Source: JAAXHE01 sp964551635 (GTDB taxonomy: Bacteria > Latescibacterota > UBA2968 > GCA-2709665). From it: 18,097 bases of DNA. The stretch lies in the NCBI GenBank assembly GCA_964551635.1, contig CAZKDZ010000248.1, positions 1-18,097 on the forward strand, read 5' to 3'. The notes beneath the pieces were generated by a model that made no database searches, was not told the DNA's origin, and saw only the letters and a list, made by a program, of their open reading frames with translations. Of the stretch, positions 1 through 7,184 are shown one piece after another. The stretch's first letter is position 1; each line of letters opens with the position of its first letter. A program made the translations under genes and the position numbers.

Positions 1-25
1 GGGTTCCTCCTCCGGCTGTCCGCAC

Positions 26-472
26 CTACGCCGCGTCACCGCCCGCACCCCGCGGCGCTCGCTGCTTCGCCATCCTGGCAATCAGCGCGGTTCCAACGGC
101 CGAGGCCGAACTCAGTAACGTCACGGCGCCGGCGGTCAGGACACCCCACAGCCAGAGCGGCAGGACGGGATTCACCGTTCCGAGGACAAACGGAAGCACG
201 CCTACCAGCAAACCGCTCACGGCTCCCCAGGCGGCGACCCGGGACAGCGCCAACGCATCGAATCCGCGACGACCCTCCGCAATCCCGATCACCGCTGAAA
301 AGACCGCACCGCAAAGGAAGCCGGGATACGCCCCGATCGCGACCCACATTTCATTCAGAGAACCGCCCGGGTCCACGATGATCCCCGCCAGCACGCCAAC
401 CGGCGACCAGACCACGGCCCAGGCCAGGGCTACCAGGATGACAAGAAAACTGCGTCTGAAGCACAGATTCAT
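26..472 (-). CDS. Small integral membrane protein, unknown function
   Basis: I do not recognise this 148-residue protein. It is strongly hydrophobic, with four likely membrane segments at about residues 9-33, 42-65, 77-99 and 104-129. The N-terminus is positively charged (residues 6-7 are Arg-Arg) and the C-terminal tail is short and basic (about 134-148), so both ends probably lie in the cytoplasm. The ATG at 470-472 is supported by a good Shine-Dalgarno, AAGGAG, nine bases upstream. No enzymatic motif is visible. It lies about 100 bases downstream of the tautomerase-fold gene on the same strand and could share its transcript. That the reading frame codes is fairly certain from the ribosome binding site and the membrane pattern; the function is open. 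Confidence 0.75.
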   Translation of the reverse strand: MNLCFRRSFLVILVALAWAVVWSPVGVLAGIIVDPGGSLNEMWVAIGAYPGFLCGAVFSAVIGIAEGRRGFDALALSRVAAWGAVSGLLVGVLPFVLGTVNPVLPLWLWGVLTAGAVTLLSSASAVGTALIARMAKQRAPRGAGGDAA

Positions 473-575
473 TTGAAGAATCTCCTTTTGCGATTGTCTC
501 CGGGATTCCTTTGGATTTGGTCTTTAAATCTTGAACGTGTCGCCGCGCGTCAAAGCGGTTCGGGCAGCTTAGAGT

Positions 576-959
576 CTAAACATCCACCCGGTAGTTCAAC
601 GCGGCTTCGTCCCCCGTCATTCCGCGGAAGCCCCAATTGACGGCAGGGGTCTCGAAGATAGTGATTTCCACATCAACCGGTGCAATTCCCAATTCCTCCT
701 CCATCCGGTCGAACAAGAGGCGGATGAGCTTCTTCCTGGCTTCGGCTGACCGTCCTTCCATCAGCGAAATCTCAATTACGGTGTACGCTTCCGTACGGCC
801 ATCGGGATAAAAAAAGTCCTCGCGATCCATCGGAATGAAGCGATGAGCGCGTTTGTCACCCGGAAATGACAGAGCGTCGACCATACATTCGTTGATCACA
901 TCGGATAACTTCGCCTTGATTGGATCCAGATGGTTCCTCAGGCCGTAGACGCGAATCAT
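576..959 (-). CDS. Tautomerase-fold (Tautomerase_2-like) protein lacking Pro-1
   Basis: This 127-residue protein resembles the tautomerase superfamily: an N-terminal beta strand (MIRVYGL), an amphipathic helix (about 10-32), a second strand (TVIEISLMEGRS, about 63-74), a second helix (about 75-95), and a closing strand with DVEITIFETP followed by NWGFRG. Two beta-alpha-beta units in about 127 residues fit the larger MSAD-like/Tautomerase_2 group. Active tautomerases use an N-terminal proline exposed by Met removal; here residue 2 is Ile. The ATG at 957-959 is preferred because residue 1 then begins the first strand. A GTG at 990-992 would add 11 residues beginning Val/Met-Pro, but these do not look like a strand. 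The reaction is unknown, and a non-tautomerase role is possible. Confidence 0.8.
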   Translation of the reverse strand: MIRVYGLRNHLDPIKAKLSDVINECMVDALSFPGDKRAHRFIPMDREDFFYPDGRTEAYTVIEISLMEGRSAEARKKLIRLLFDRMEEELGIAPVDVEITIFETPAVNWGFRGMTGDEAALNYRVDV

Positions 960-1020
960 GCGGGAACCCCGTTCAAGTGAATGTACCGGCACGACAGCCC
1001 GACTTCGCCTGCACCCGGAT

Positions 1021-1143
1021 TCAACCTGCCGGCAGTCTGGCGCCGGATCGTTCCAATTCTATCGTCAGATCGAGGGCGTGGCATACCTTCAAAAACGTCG
1101 TCAAATCGAGACAAAAAATCCTCACGATATTTTCTGGCGAGGC
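1021..1143 (-). pseudogene. Possible remnant of an addiction-module antidote / HTH C-terminus
   Basis: One minus-strand frame reads ASPENIVRIF, then LTTFLKVCHALDLTIELE, then a short tail and a stop at 1021-1023. The pattern resembles the C-terminal part of HigA-like antidotes, where the second recognition helix is followed by a helix of the type TxLKVLxALGLxLxIE. There is no start codon or N-terminal half in the same frame, so if real it is a decayed fragment. It lies just downstream of another broken antitoxin-like gene. The similarity is from memory of family patterns over about 40 residues, so this is a low-confidence call. Confidence 0.3.
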
Positions 1144-1169
1144 GAATCTCTGTGACCGGCACAAGATAC

Positions 1170-1370
1170 GAACGGCTCAGTCTTGCCTGCCCGGTATTCA
1201 TCAAGAGCCTCGTTTGCAAGGTTTGATTACTGCGCCGCCGACGAGTCTAATGCGCGTTCCCAGTGGCGGTCTGACGCCCACTCCGCCATCAGGACGGCCG
1301 CGATCGCGTCCTGCTCGTTATTTGAAAGCTTCTTGATTTCCGAAATCGCTTTTTCGAGAAGCTGAGTCAT
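1170..1370 (-). pseudogene. Small antitoxin-like gene interrupted by an in-frame TAA
   Basis: A strong Shine-Dalgarno (GGAGG, six bases upstream) precedes an ATG at 1368-1370. The frame reads MTQLLEKAISEIKKLSNNEQ, then DAIAAVLMAE, and stops at a TAA (1227-1229) after 47 residues. In the same frame, directly after the stop, it continues SNLANEALDEYRAGKTEPF (to about 1170). That is the C-terminal pattern of the common 70-80-residue antitoxin-like family whose members start MTQLLEKAF and end LADEALxEYRAGKT. The TAA falls where family members usually carry Leu, so one base change from TTA would explain it. The continued similarity past the stop makes a recent nonsense mutation likely. No RelE-type toxin partner follows it, so it may be an orphan or a module in decay. 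A truncated 47-residue product could still be made. Confidence 0.6.
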
Positions 1371-1748
1371 CTAAGTCCTCCGGATCAAGTGCAAAATGAC
1401 TTCTCGGATTCACCCAGCATTGAGCAAGTTTCGGCGGCTCGATTTGTAAGTCGTTGTCAGATTCCAGAACCTATAGTCACGAAATTGCAGATGCAATACG
1501 GTTATCCGAACCAATTCAGAAGATCCACGACTGTACGGGAACGTAATATTTCGAAATGTCCACACTTCCAATATACGAGAAAATGCCCCCAAAGGGGGCA
1601 TCGTCTTTCGTTGAAACGTGTCTCCATTCAATGAATCGATGTATCCGATGGACTCCGGAAAATTGAGTTTTGCTGTTCCGTGGCCGGCCAACGGAATCCG
1701 TGGTGGTAATGAGCCCTGGAACGATTACGATGTGGTGTAAACAAACAG
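1371..1748. other. Non-coding stretch between the antitoxin-like pseudogene and the DUF4926 gene
   Basis: About 380 bases hold no gene I can support. The open frames here lack recognisable domains, lack convincing ribosome binding sites, and have a composition unlike the neighbouring proteins. The only clear structure is the perfect hairpin at 1583-1601, listed separately. Base composition is visibly more AT-rich than in the coding regions. Confidence 0.6.
1583..1601 (-). terminator. Candidate terminator hairpin downstream of the REC-dehydrogenase/kinase/DUF4926 operon
   Basis: The 19 bases form a perfect 8-bp stem (ATGCCCCC / GGGGGCAT) with a 3-base loop. On the minus strand the stem is followed by TTTCTCG, a short and imperfect T tract. 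It lies about 150 bases after the stop of the DUF4926 gene and points the right way to end that operon. The weak T tract keeps this below certainty; it could instead be an RNA-protecting hairpin. Confidence 0.5.
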
Positions 1749-1982
1749 TCAAGAGACCGCGGGCGATACGTCTCTGACATGCAGAATTTCACCCGCCATA
1801 GGAGAACGCACGTCGGAATCTTCCAGGGTGAGAACCGCGATCGTGGTGCCGCGAGTATCGACGAACTCCACCTCGGACGCTTCCTCGTCGTCGTATCTAT
1901 GCACGACCGTCCCAACGTCGCCTGCCACCAGACCGTGTTCAATTATCGATTCCTTGAGTACGACCAGATCCAATTCAGTCAT
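1749..1982 (-). CDS. DUF4926 domain-containing protein
   Basis: This 77-residue protein matches the pattern of the DUF4926 family: the start MTELDLVVLKESIIEHGLVA, the GDVGTVVHRYDD turn, the VEFVDTRGTTIAVLTL strand pair and a short closing strand (EILHVRDV). Family members are small, all-beta, SH3-like proteins of unknown function, often found beside small toxin-like or DUF proteins in accessory regions. It starts 28 bases after the stop of the hybrid kinase on the same strand and is probably co-transcribed with it. An AGGA lies immediately before the ATG, which is close spacing. A link to the kinase is only positional; family members also occur with unrelated neighbours. Confidence 0.8.
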   Translation of the reverse strand: MTELDLVVLKESIIEHGLVAGDVGTVVHRYDDEEASEVEFVDTRGTTIAVLTLEDSDVRSPMAGEILHVRDVSPAVS

Positions 1983-2010
1983 CCTGAATCAATCTTTCCG
2001 GACCAATCCC

Positions 2011-5000
2011 CTACACAATCAGCGCGGCGGCTTTTTCCTTAAGTGCGGGCAGGAGTTCGTCGGCTGCCCGTTCGAGCGCGGCGAGCGCTTCGTTCGCGTC
2101 TTCCAGGTCCCCTTCGCGGGCCATGATTTCCAGCCGCAGCGCCGCCTCCACGGTCGAGTTGGCAAGGAAGACGGCCGCCGAGCCCTTCAGCGTATGCGCC
2201 GCGCGCCGCAGAAGGGCACTGTCTCCGTGGCCGATCGCCCGCTTCATTTCTTCGAGGTGCCTGGCGTATTCCGTAACGAAAAGCCCGGCCAGTTCAGCCA
2301 GAATCGCCTCATTGCCGCCAACCTGTTCCAGCGCCCCCTGCCAATCCAGCGCGCCGCCGTCGACGACGGTCTCCGCCGGTGTTTCATCGTCCGAAGGGAC
2401 GTCGTTTTCCACAATATCGTAGAGGTCTCCCGCCCGGATGGGTTTGGGGAGATAATCGTCCATCCCCTGTTCCAGGCACCGCTCCCTGTCGCCCTGCATC
2501 ACGTGGGCCGTCATCGCTGCAATTCGAACGTGTTCCCCCGTCGACCGTTCGCCTTCCCTGATTTTCCGCGTCGCCTCAAGCCCGTCCATTTCCGGCATCT
2601 GGATATCCATGAGGACCAGATCGAACGAGTCGTTCTCCAACGCCGAGAGCGCTTCCTTCCCGTTGTTGACGGCCGTGACCTGATGGCCGCGCGGCTCCAG
2701 AAGGTCCACAATCACTTTCCGGTTGACCAGGCCGTCCTCGGCCAACAGGACGCGACGCCTGTTGGCGGGCGGTACGGGTTCAAGGTTTCTCGGGACGTCT
2801 ACAGCCTGGACGACGCTCACCTCCATGGCTTCCAGCGTGGCATCGAGCAGGTCGGACTGCTTGACCGGCTTTGTCAGACACCTGGCAAAGCCCAATGCGT
2901 CACATCGCATGGCGTCGTGAGTTCTTCCCGCAGATGAGAGAATCAATATCGGTACATCCTTCGCCGCAGGATCCTTCCGAAGACGCTCCGCCAGCCCGAA
3001 TCCGTCCATATCCGGCATCACGGCGTCCAGCAGAAACAGATTGAACCGCAGATCCGTCCCACGGGCCTTCCGCAGCGCCTCGAGCGCGGCCGGACCGGAG
3101 TCCGCGACCTCGACATTCATGCCCCAGGTTCCCAACATCTCCTCGAATATGAACCGGTTGGTACGGTTGTTGTCCACCACCAGCGCGCGGAGACCCACCA
3201 GGGTCTGCAGGTCGGCCTGCGACCGCTTCGCCAACGGGGGTTGCGCTTCGAAGACCGCCGTGAAACAGAACGTACTCCCCTTTTCCTGTTCGCTTTCCAC
3301 CCACATCCGTCCGCCCATCATCTCTGCGAGTTGGGATGAAATCGCCAGGCCCAGCCCTGTGCCGCCGAACCGCCTGGAAGTGGAGGAGTCGACCTGGCTG
3401 AACGAGTCGAAAATCAGCTGCTGATCTTCGGGTGCGATGCCGATTCCCGTGTCCCGCACAAAGAACCTCAGACGAACGGTGTTTTCCTCACGGGCGTCCA
3501 CTTTCACGTCAACCAGCACGTCACCCTTTGTCGTAAACTTGATTGCGTTATCTACCAGATTGATCACGATCTGCCTCAGACGCCCCGGATCGCCAACCAG
3601 CCGGTCAGGAACGTCAGGAGCGATGTGGCACGCCAGCTCCAGCCCCTTCTGCGTGGCTTTGACCGCCAGGGTCTGCACGGTATCCCCCAGCGTATCCCGG
3701 AGGTCGAAACCGATCGCTTCCAGGTCCAGCCGGTTCACTTCCAGCTTGGAAAAGTCGAGGATGTCGTTCAGGAGCGCCAGCAGCGCTTCGGAAGACTGTC
3801 TGCTCAACTTGAGGTACTCGCGCTGCTGGGGCGTCAGCTCCGTGTTTCCCAGCAACTCCGTCATACCCATGATGCCGTTCATCGGCGTGCGGATCTCGTG
3901 GCTCATATTGGCCAGAAACTCGCTTTTCGCGCGATTCGCCTTTTCCGCGATGTCTTTAGCCGCCTGCAGTTCCGCCCCCGAACGCTCCAGGGCAACCGTA
4001 CTCTTCGTCAGCGCTTCGTTGGCTTCACGCTCGGCGGCAGCGGTCTTTTCCAGTTCGCGGTTCTTTTCCTGAAGCTGTATCTCGGCGTGCTTGCGCAACG
4101 TGATATCCCGGACCGTGCCGATCATATGCACGTTCTGCCCCGCCCTGTCGCCGAAAATGCGCCCCTTGTTGCCGAGCCAACGGATCGTCCCGTCCGGCCA
4201 GACCACCCGGTGCTCCACTTCGAAGCCCACACCTTCCTTGATCGTTCGCCGCACCGCACCGCGGACCATTTCCCGGTCTTCGGGATGCACGAGTTCATAA
4301 AACGCTTCTCGCGTACCTTGGAATTCCTCCGGTTTGAGACCGAACAACGGCGCCACCAGGTCCGACCAGACCAATTCACCGGTCAACAGATTGGAGTCCC
4401 AACTCCCCATACGGGCGGCTTCCATGGCCAGCTTCAGCCGGGCCTCGCTCTCTCTCAACGCCTGCTCCGATCGTTTCCGTTCGGAATCCACGTCTGCGAG
4501 AGACCGGGCGTACCACCAGATCAGAATATTGAGCGCTACGATTATCCCAAGCGAAAAAAGGGACATTCCGGACTCGAACCCCAGAATTCCCTCGCCGTGA
4601 GGCCAAAGCCAACCCAGCGCAAGGGGTATCAGGAAAGCGGCCGGCAGCAGCCTGCGCGCCATCGACCCGCCGGCCGTCGTGCTGACAATCGTGGTGGTGG
4701 GCTCGACGGCCGGCCGCGAAAGGAACATTCCAATGCACAAGAGTCCGAACGCCAATGTGGTGTAGACGCTCAGATGCACGTCCCAGGACACTTCCCTGGG
4801 GGAGACCGCGTGATAGAAGTGTCCAACCGCGTAGCCGGCGGAGAGGATGGAGGCGATTGAGAGACACGTCTGCGCCGGCCAGGCGTTTTCGCGGATACGG
4901 AAATGCCATAGAAACAGCGCCAGGCCGATCAGAGCGAAGTTGCACGCTTCACCCCGCAGCATGTGCCCGGCGCCCGCACCAAACCCGATAAACTCGGGAC

Positions 5001-5283
5001 CCGCGCCGATCAACTCCAGAATTGCGAAGACCACGACGACCGCGCCGATTGCCTTCCCCAGGAACTGCCTTCGCGCGGATGACCCTCCACTGCGCAGCAG
5101 CCACAGCGCCACCCCGGCAAGCACGAACAGGCCGGCCGTCAACAAAGACATCCATTCAGCGATGGGCGCGCTGACCAGCCATCCGGAGAAAACCAGGATG
5201 GACAGCATGACGACGATCAGATTCGCCGTCAGCGCGGCTATCGCGGCAATCCGCACCAGGCGCGGGTCCGCATAATCGTCCAT
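2011..5283 (-). CDS. Membrane hybrid histidine kinase with PAS, two receivers and C-terminal HPt
   Basis: 1090 residues, built like BarA/ArcB-type tripartite sensors. The N-terminal membrane part (about 10-260) has roughly eight hydrophobic segments. A PAS domain follows (about 285-398), then a coiled coil (about 400-455). The HisKA H-box is FLANMSHEIRTPMNG with H462. The HATPase has its N box near 574-584, DTGIG at 611-615 and GGTGLGL at 640-646. Receiver 1 has D753 and K805; receiver 2 has E849/D850, D893 and K947. The HPt domain carries H1030 (AAHTLKGSA). Receiver 1 has Asp-Asn (704-705) where two acidic residues are usual. The ATG at 5281-5283 is chosen because its GTAGGAAG ribosome binding site overlaps the stop codon of the upstream receiver-dehydrogenase gene, implying coupled translation. 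The signal sensed is unknown. The HPt could pass phosphate to a separate receiver, the obvious candidate being that of the upstream gene. Confidence 0.96.
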   Translation of the reverse strand: MDDYADPRLVRIAAIAALTANLIVVMLSILVFSGWLVSAPIAEWMSLLTAGLFVLAGVALWLLRSGGSSARRQFLGKAIGAVVVVFAILELIGAGPEFIGFGAGAGHMLRGEACNFALIGLALFLWHFRIRENAWPAQTCLSIASILSAGYAVGHFYHAVSPREVSWDVHLSVYTTLAFGLLCIGMFLSRPAVEPTTTIVSTTAGGSMARRLLPAAFLIPLALGWLWPHGEGILGFESGMSLFSLGIIVALNILIWWYARSLADVDSERKRSEQALRESEARLKLAMEAARMGSWDSNLLTGELVWSDLVAPLFGLKPEEFQGTREAFYELVHPEDREMVRGAVRRTIKEGVGFEVEHRVVWPDGTIRWLGNKGRIFGDRAGQNVHMIGTVRDITLRKHAEIQLQEKNRELEKTAAAEREANEALTKSTVALERSGAELQAAKDIAEKANRAKSEFLANMSHEIRTPMNGIMGMTELLGNTELTPQQREYLKLSRQSSEALLALLNDILDFSKLEVNRLDLEAIGFDLRDTLGDTVQTLAVKATQKGLELACHIAPDVPDRLVGDPGRLRQIVINLVDNAIKFTTKGDVLVDVKVDAREENTVRLRFFVRDTGIGIAPEDQQLIFDSFSQVDSSTSRRFGGTGLGLAISSQLAEMMGGRMWVESEQEKGSTFCFTAVFEAQPPLAKRSQADLQTLVGLRALVVDNNRTNRFIFEEMLGTWGMNVEVADSGPAALEALRKARGTDLRFNLFLLDAVMPDMDGFGLAERLRKDPAAKDVPILILSSAGRTHDAMRCDALGFARCLTKPVKQSDLLDATLEAMEVSVVQAVDVPRNLEPVPPANRRRVLLAEDGLVNRKVIVDLLEPRGHQVTAVNNGKEALSALENDSFDLVLMDIQMPEMDGLEATRKIREGERSTGEHVRIAAMTAHVMQGDRERCLEQGMDDYLPKPIRAGDLYDIVENDVPSDDETPAETVVDGGALDWQGALEQVGGNEAILAELAGLFVTEYARHLEEMKRAIGHGDSALLRRAAHTLKGSAAVFLANSTVEAALRLEIMAREGDLEDANEALAALERAADELLPALKEKAAALIV

Positions 5284-5294
5284 TTGCGTACTTC

Positions 5295-6944
5295 CTACGG
5301 AAACAGGCCCCTCATCAGTTTCGCCTGCGTCACACGGTGAATTCCTTCGATCAACGCCGCCGTGCGTACATCCAATCCATCGCGTTCGGACCGCTGAATG
5401 GTCCGCTGGAACGCATTGAGCAGAATCTGCCTGAGTCGATCGTTGATCTCGTCCAGCGTCCACATATAATTCTGCGTGTCCTGTACCCACTCGAAATAGG
5501 AAACCGTAACCCCTCCGGCATTGCCGAGTACATCAGGCAGAATGAACACCCCTTTTTCCTTCAGGATCTCATCCGCTTCCAGTGTCGTCGGTCCATTGGC
5601 GCCCTCCGCCAGGATTCTGCACGAGATCCGTTCGGCATTATCGGCGTTGATCTGATTCTGAATTGCGGCGGGAACAAGGACGTCGCATGGGATTTCCAGC
5701 AATTCCCGGTTGCTCACGGCATCCCCGCCCTTGTACCCTTCCAGAACCCGGTTTTCGTCCGCGTGCCGAAGCAGCGAGTCCACCCGCAGACCGTCGGGAT
5801 TGTAGATGCCGGTGGTCACGTCGCTTACGCCCACCACCCTGACGCCGCACGCCTCGAGGAATCTCGCCGCGCTGCTGCCCACGTTTCCGAACCCCTGGAC
5901 GACGGCGGTCGCGCCGTTCAGGTCCATCTCGATGTGTCCGGCCGCCTCTTCGACCAGATACACCAGCCCCCGTCCGGTCGCTTCTCGGCGTCCTTCGGAG
6001 CCGCCAAGCACCACCGGCTTTCCGGTTACCACCGCGGGCACGGTATGTCCCATCTGATGGCTGTACGTATCCATCATCCAGGCCATCACGTTTTCGTCCG
6101 TGCCCATGTCCGGCGCGGGGATGTCCTTCTGCGGTCCGATAACGTCGATGATCTCGGACGTATACCGGCGCGTCAGGCGCTGCAGTTCGCGGCGTGAGAG
6201 GACCGTCGGATCGATTCGCACGCCGCCCTTCGCGCCGCCGAACGGGAGGTTCATCAGGGCGCATTTCCAGGTCATCCACATGGCCAGGGCGGTTACCTCG
6301 CCCAGGTTCACGTCGTGATGGTAGCGGACGCCGCCCTTCGTGGGCCCCATCGTCAACAGATGTTGAATCCGGTAGCCGGCGACCGTCTCCACGTATTGGT
6401 GTTCGTCCCGCCTGAACGGAAAGGTGACCACGTGGGTTCGCTGCGGAAACAGCAGTCGCTGCCGGATGTTGTCGTCCAGTTCCATCAGGTGAGCGGCCTT
6501 CATGAACTGCTGCTGCGCCAGGCGGAACATCGGCGACTCCCACTCGGCGTGCTGCGCCCGGCTGCGTTCCACGGCGTATCGGATCGACCTCACCAGGAGC
6601 GGTCCGTCCAACTGGGATTTCACCAGATAGTCCTGCGCGCCGGCTTCAACCGCCCGCGCCGCCAGTTTGATGTCCTCCATTCCGGAAAGGATCACAACGG
6701 TCAGGTCTGGATACGCGGCCCGCACGCGCAGATATGTCTCCAGGTCCTCGCTGTCCGGCAGCACCAGGTCCAGCAGCAGCAATTCGTATCCGCCCGCGGC
6801 GAGCCGGTTCAGCCCTTCCGCGAGCGTGGCCGAGGAATCCACCTCGAATTCCGGGCCGTCGGATTCGGAAAGCAGTTCCTGAATCAGGCGGCTGTGAAGC
6901 GGATTGTCTTCAATCAACAACGTTTTCAGGTTTGCGCCTGGCAT
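5295..6944 (-). CDS. Receiver domain fused to Glu/Leu/Phe/Val dehydrogenase (glutamate dehydrogenase-like)
   Basis: 549 residues in one unbroken frame. Residues 1-125 are an intact receiver: acidic pair E12/D13, phosphoacceptor D59 in LLLLDLVLPD, S87, Y106 and K109. A short linker (about 125-138) leads to a full-length hexameric-type amino-acid dehydrogenase (about 138-549). The dehydrogenase has GPTKGGVRYH (K203), K227, the catalytic-lysine motif PFGGAKGGV (K239), PAPDMGTDE (D279), the Rossmann loop GFGNVG (351-356), AEGANGPTT (446-454) and PDVLGNAGGV. Known family members interconvert glutamate and 2-oxoglutarate, or oxidise branched or aromatic amino acids; glutamate is the best guess. No DNA-binding output domain is present. 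It is the first gene of an operon with a membrane hybrid kinase, so phosphorylation of D59 may control the enzyme. Start ATG at 6942-6944 has only a weak ribosome binding site. The fusion is certain from the sequence; its regulation is inference. Confidence 0.95.
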   Translation of the reverse strand: MPGANLKTLLIEDNPLHSRLIQELLSESDGPEFEVDSSATLAEGLNRLAAGGYELLLLDLVLPDSEDLETYLRVRAAYPDLTVVILSGMEDIKLAARAVEAGAQDYLVKSQLDGPLLVRSIRYAVERSRAQHAEWESPMFRLAQQQFMKAAHLMELDDNIRQRLLFPQRTHVVTFPFRRDEHQYVETVAGYRIQHLLTMGPTKGGVRYHHDVNLGEVTALAMWMTWKCALMNLPFGGAKGGVRIDPTVLSRRELQRLTRRYTSEIIDVIGPQKDIPAPDMGTDENVMAWMMDTYSHQMGHTVPAVVTGKPVVLGGSEGRREATGRGLVYLVEEAAGHIEMDLNGATAVVQGFGNVGSSAARFLEACGVRVVGVSDVTTGIYNPDGLRVDSLLRHADENRVLEGYKGGDAVSNRELLEIPCDVLVPAAIQNQINADNAERISCRILAEGANGPTTLEADEILKEKGVFILPDVLGNAGGVTVSYFEWVQDTQNYMWTLDEINDRLRQILLNAFQRTIQRSERDGLDVRTAALIEGIHRVTQAKLMRGLFP

Positions 6945-7184
6945 AGTTACATCGTTTGCGCCGCGAGATGGCGTGATTCAAGATACGAGGGCGTATAGCG
7001 GATATTTAGTCCTATCGGGTATTCGAGTCAAGTCCAAAGCGCTGTAAAAGCCCCATTTATGCGATTCAACACGATAATGTCCGGTGGAACGAACCGGGAC
7101 GCTCCAACGCCCGCCCGGACCTGGTCACCAAGACGATCCCCGGAGTTTAGACGATCAGACCGTTTCCCGGTTGCAGGTTATCCT
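6945..7184. other. Intergenic region between aldo/keto reductase and receiver-dehydrogenase genes
   Basis: About 240 bases. The part next to the receiver-dehydrogenase gene holds the promoter at 7003-7031. The remainder, downstream of the aldo/keto reductase stop, shows no gene and no clear intrinsic terminator. Confidence 0.5.
7003..7031 (-). promoter_or_regulatory. Sigma70-type promoter for the receiver-dehydrogenase/kinase operon
   Basis: On the minus strand, TTGACT (7026-7031, five of six to the -35 consensus) is separated by exactly 17 bases from TAAATA (7003-7008) as -10. Transcription would begin near 6995, giving an untranslated leader of about 50 bases before the ATG at 6944. No operator palindrome stands out. 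Predicted from pattern alone. Confidence 0.6.

Noticed and set aside
510..575. Promoter upstream of the small membrane protein (TTGACG near 550)
   Set aside because: A -35-like box is present, but no acceptable -10 lies at the right distance.
920..1336. Plus-strand open frame of 138 codons
   Set aside because: It runs antisense across the tautomerase start and the antitoxin-like pseudogene, has no ribosome binding site and no domain-like pattern.
1410..1691. Minus-strand frame of 93 codons downstream of the DUF4926 gene
   Set aside because: Its composition is unlike the real proteins here, it lacks a recognisable domain, and it runs through the hairpin at 1583-1601.
5284..5490. Longer N-terminus of the hybrid kinase
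   Set aside because: The extra 69 codons overlap the end of the dehydrogenase gene in another frame, and the ATG at 5283 has a good ribosome binding site and starts the first membrane segment.
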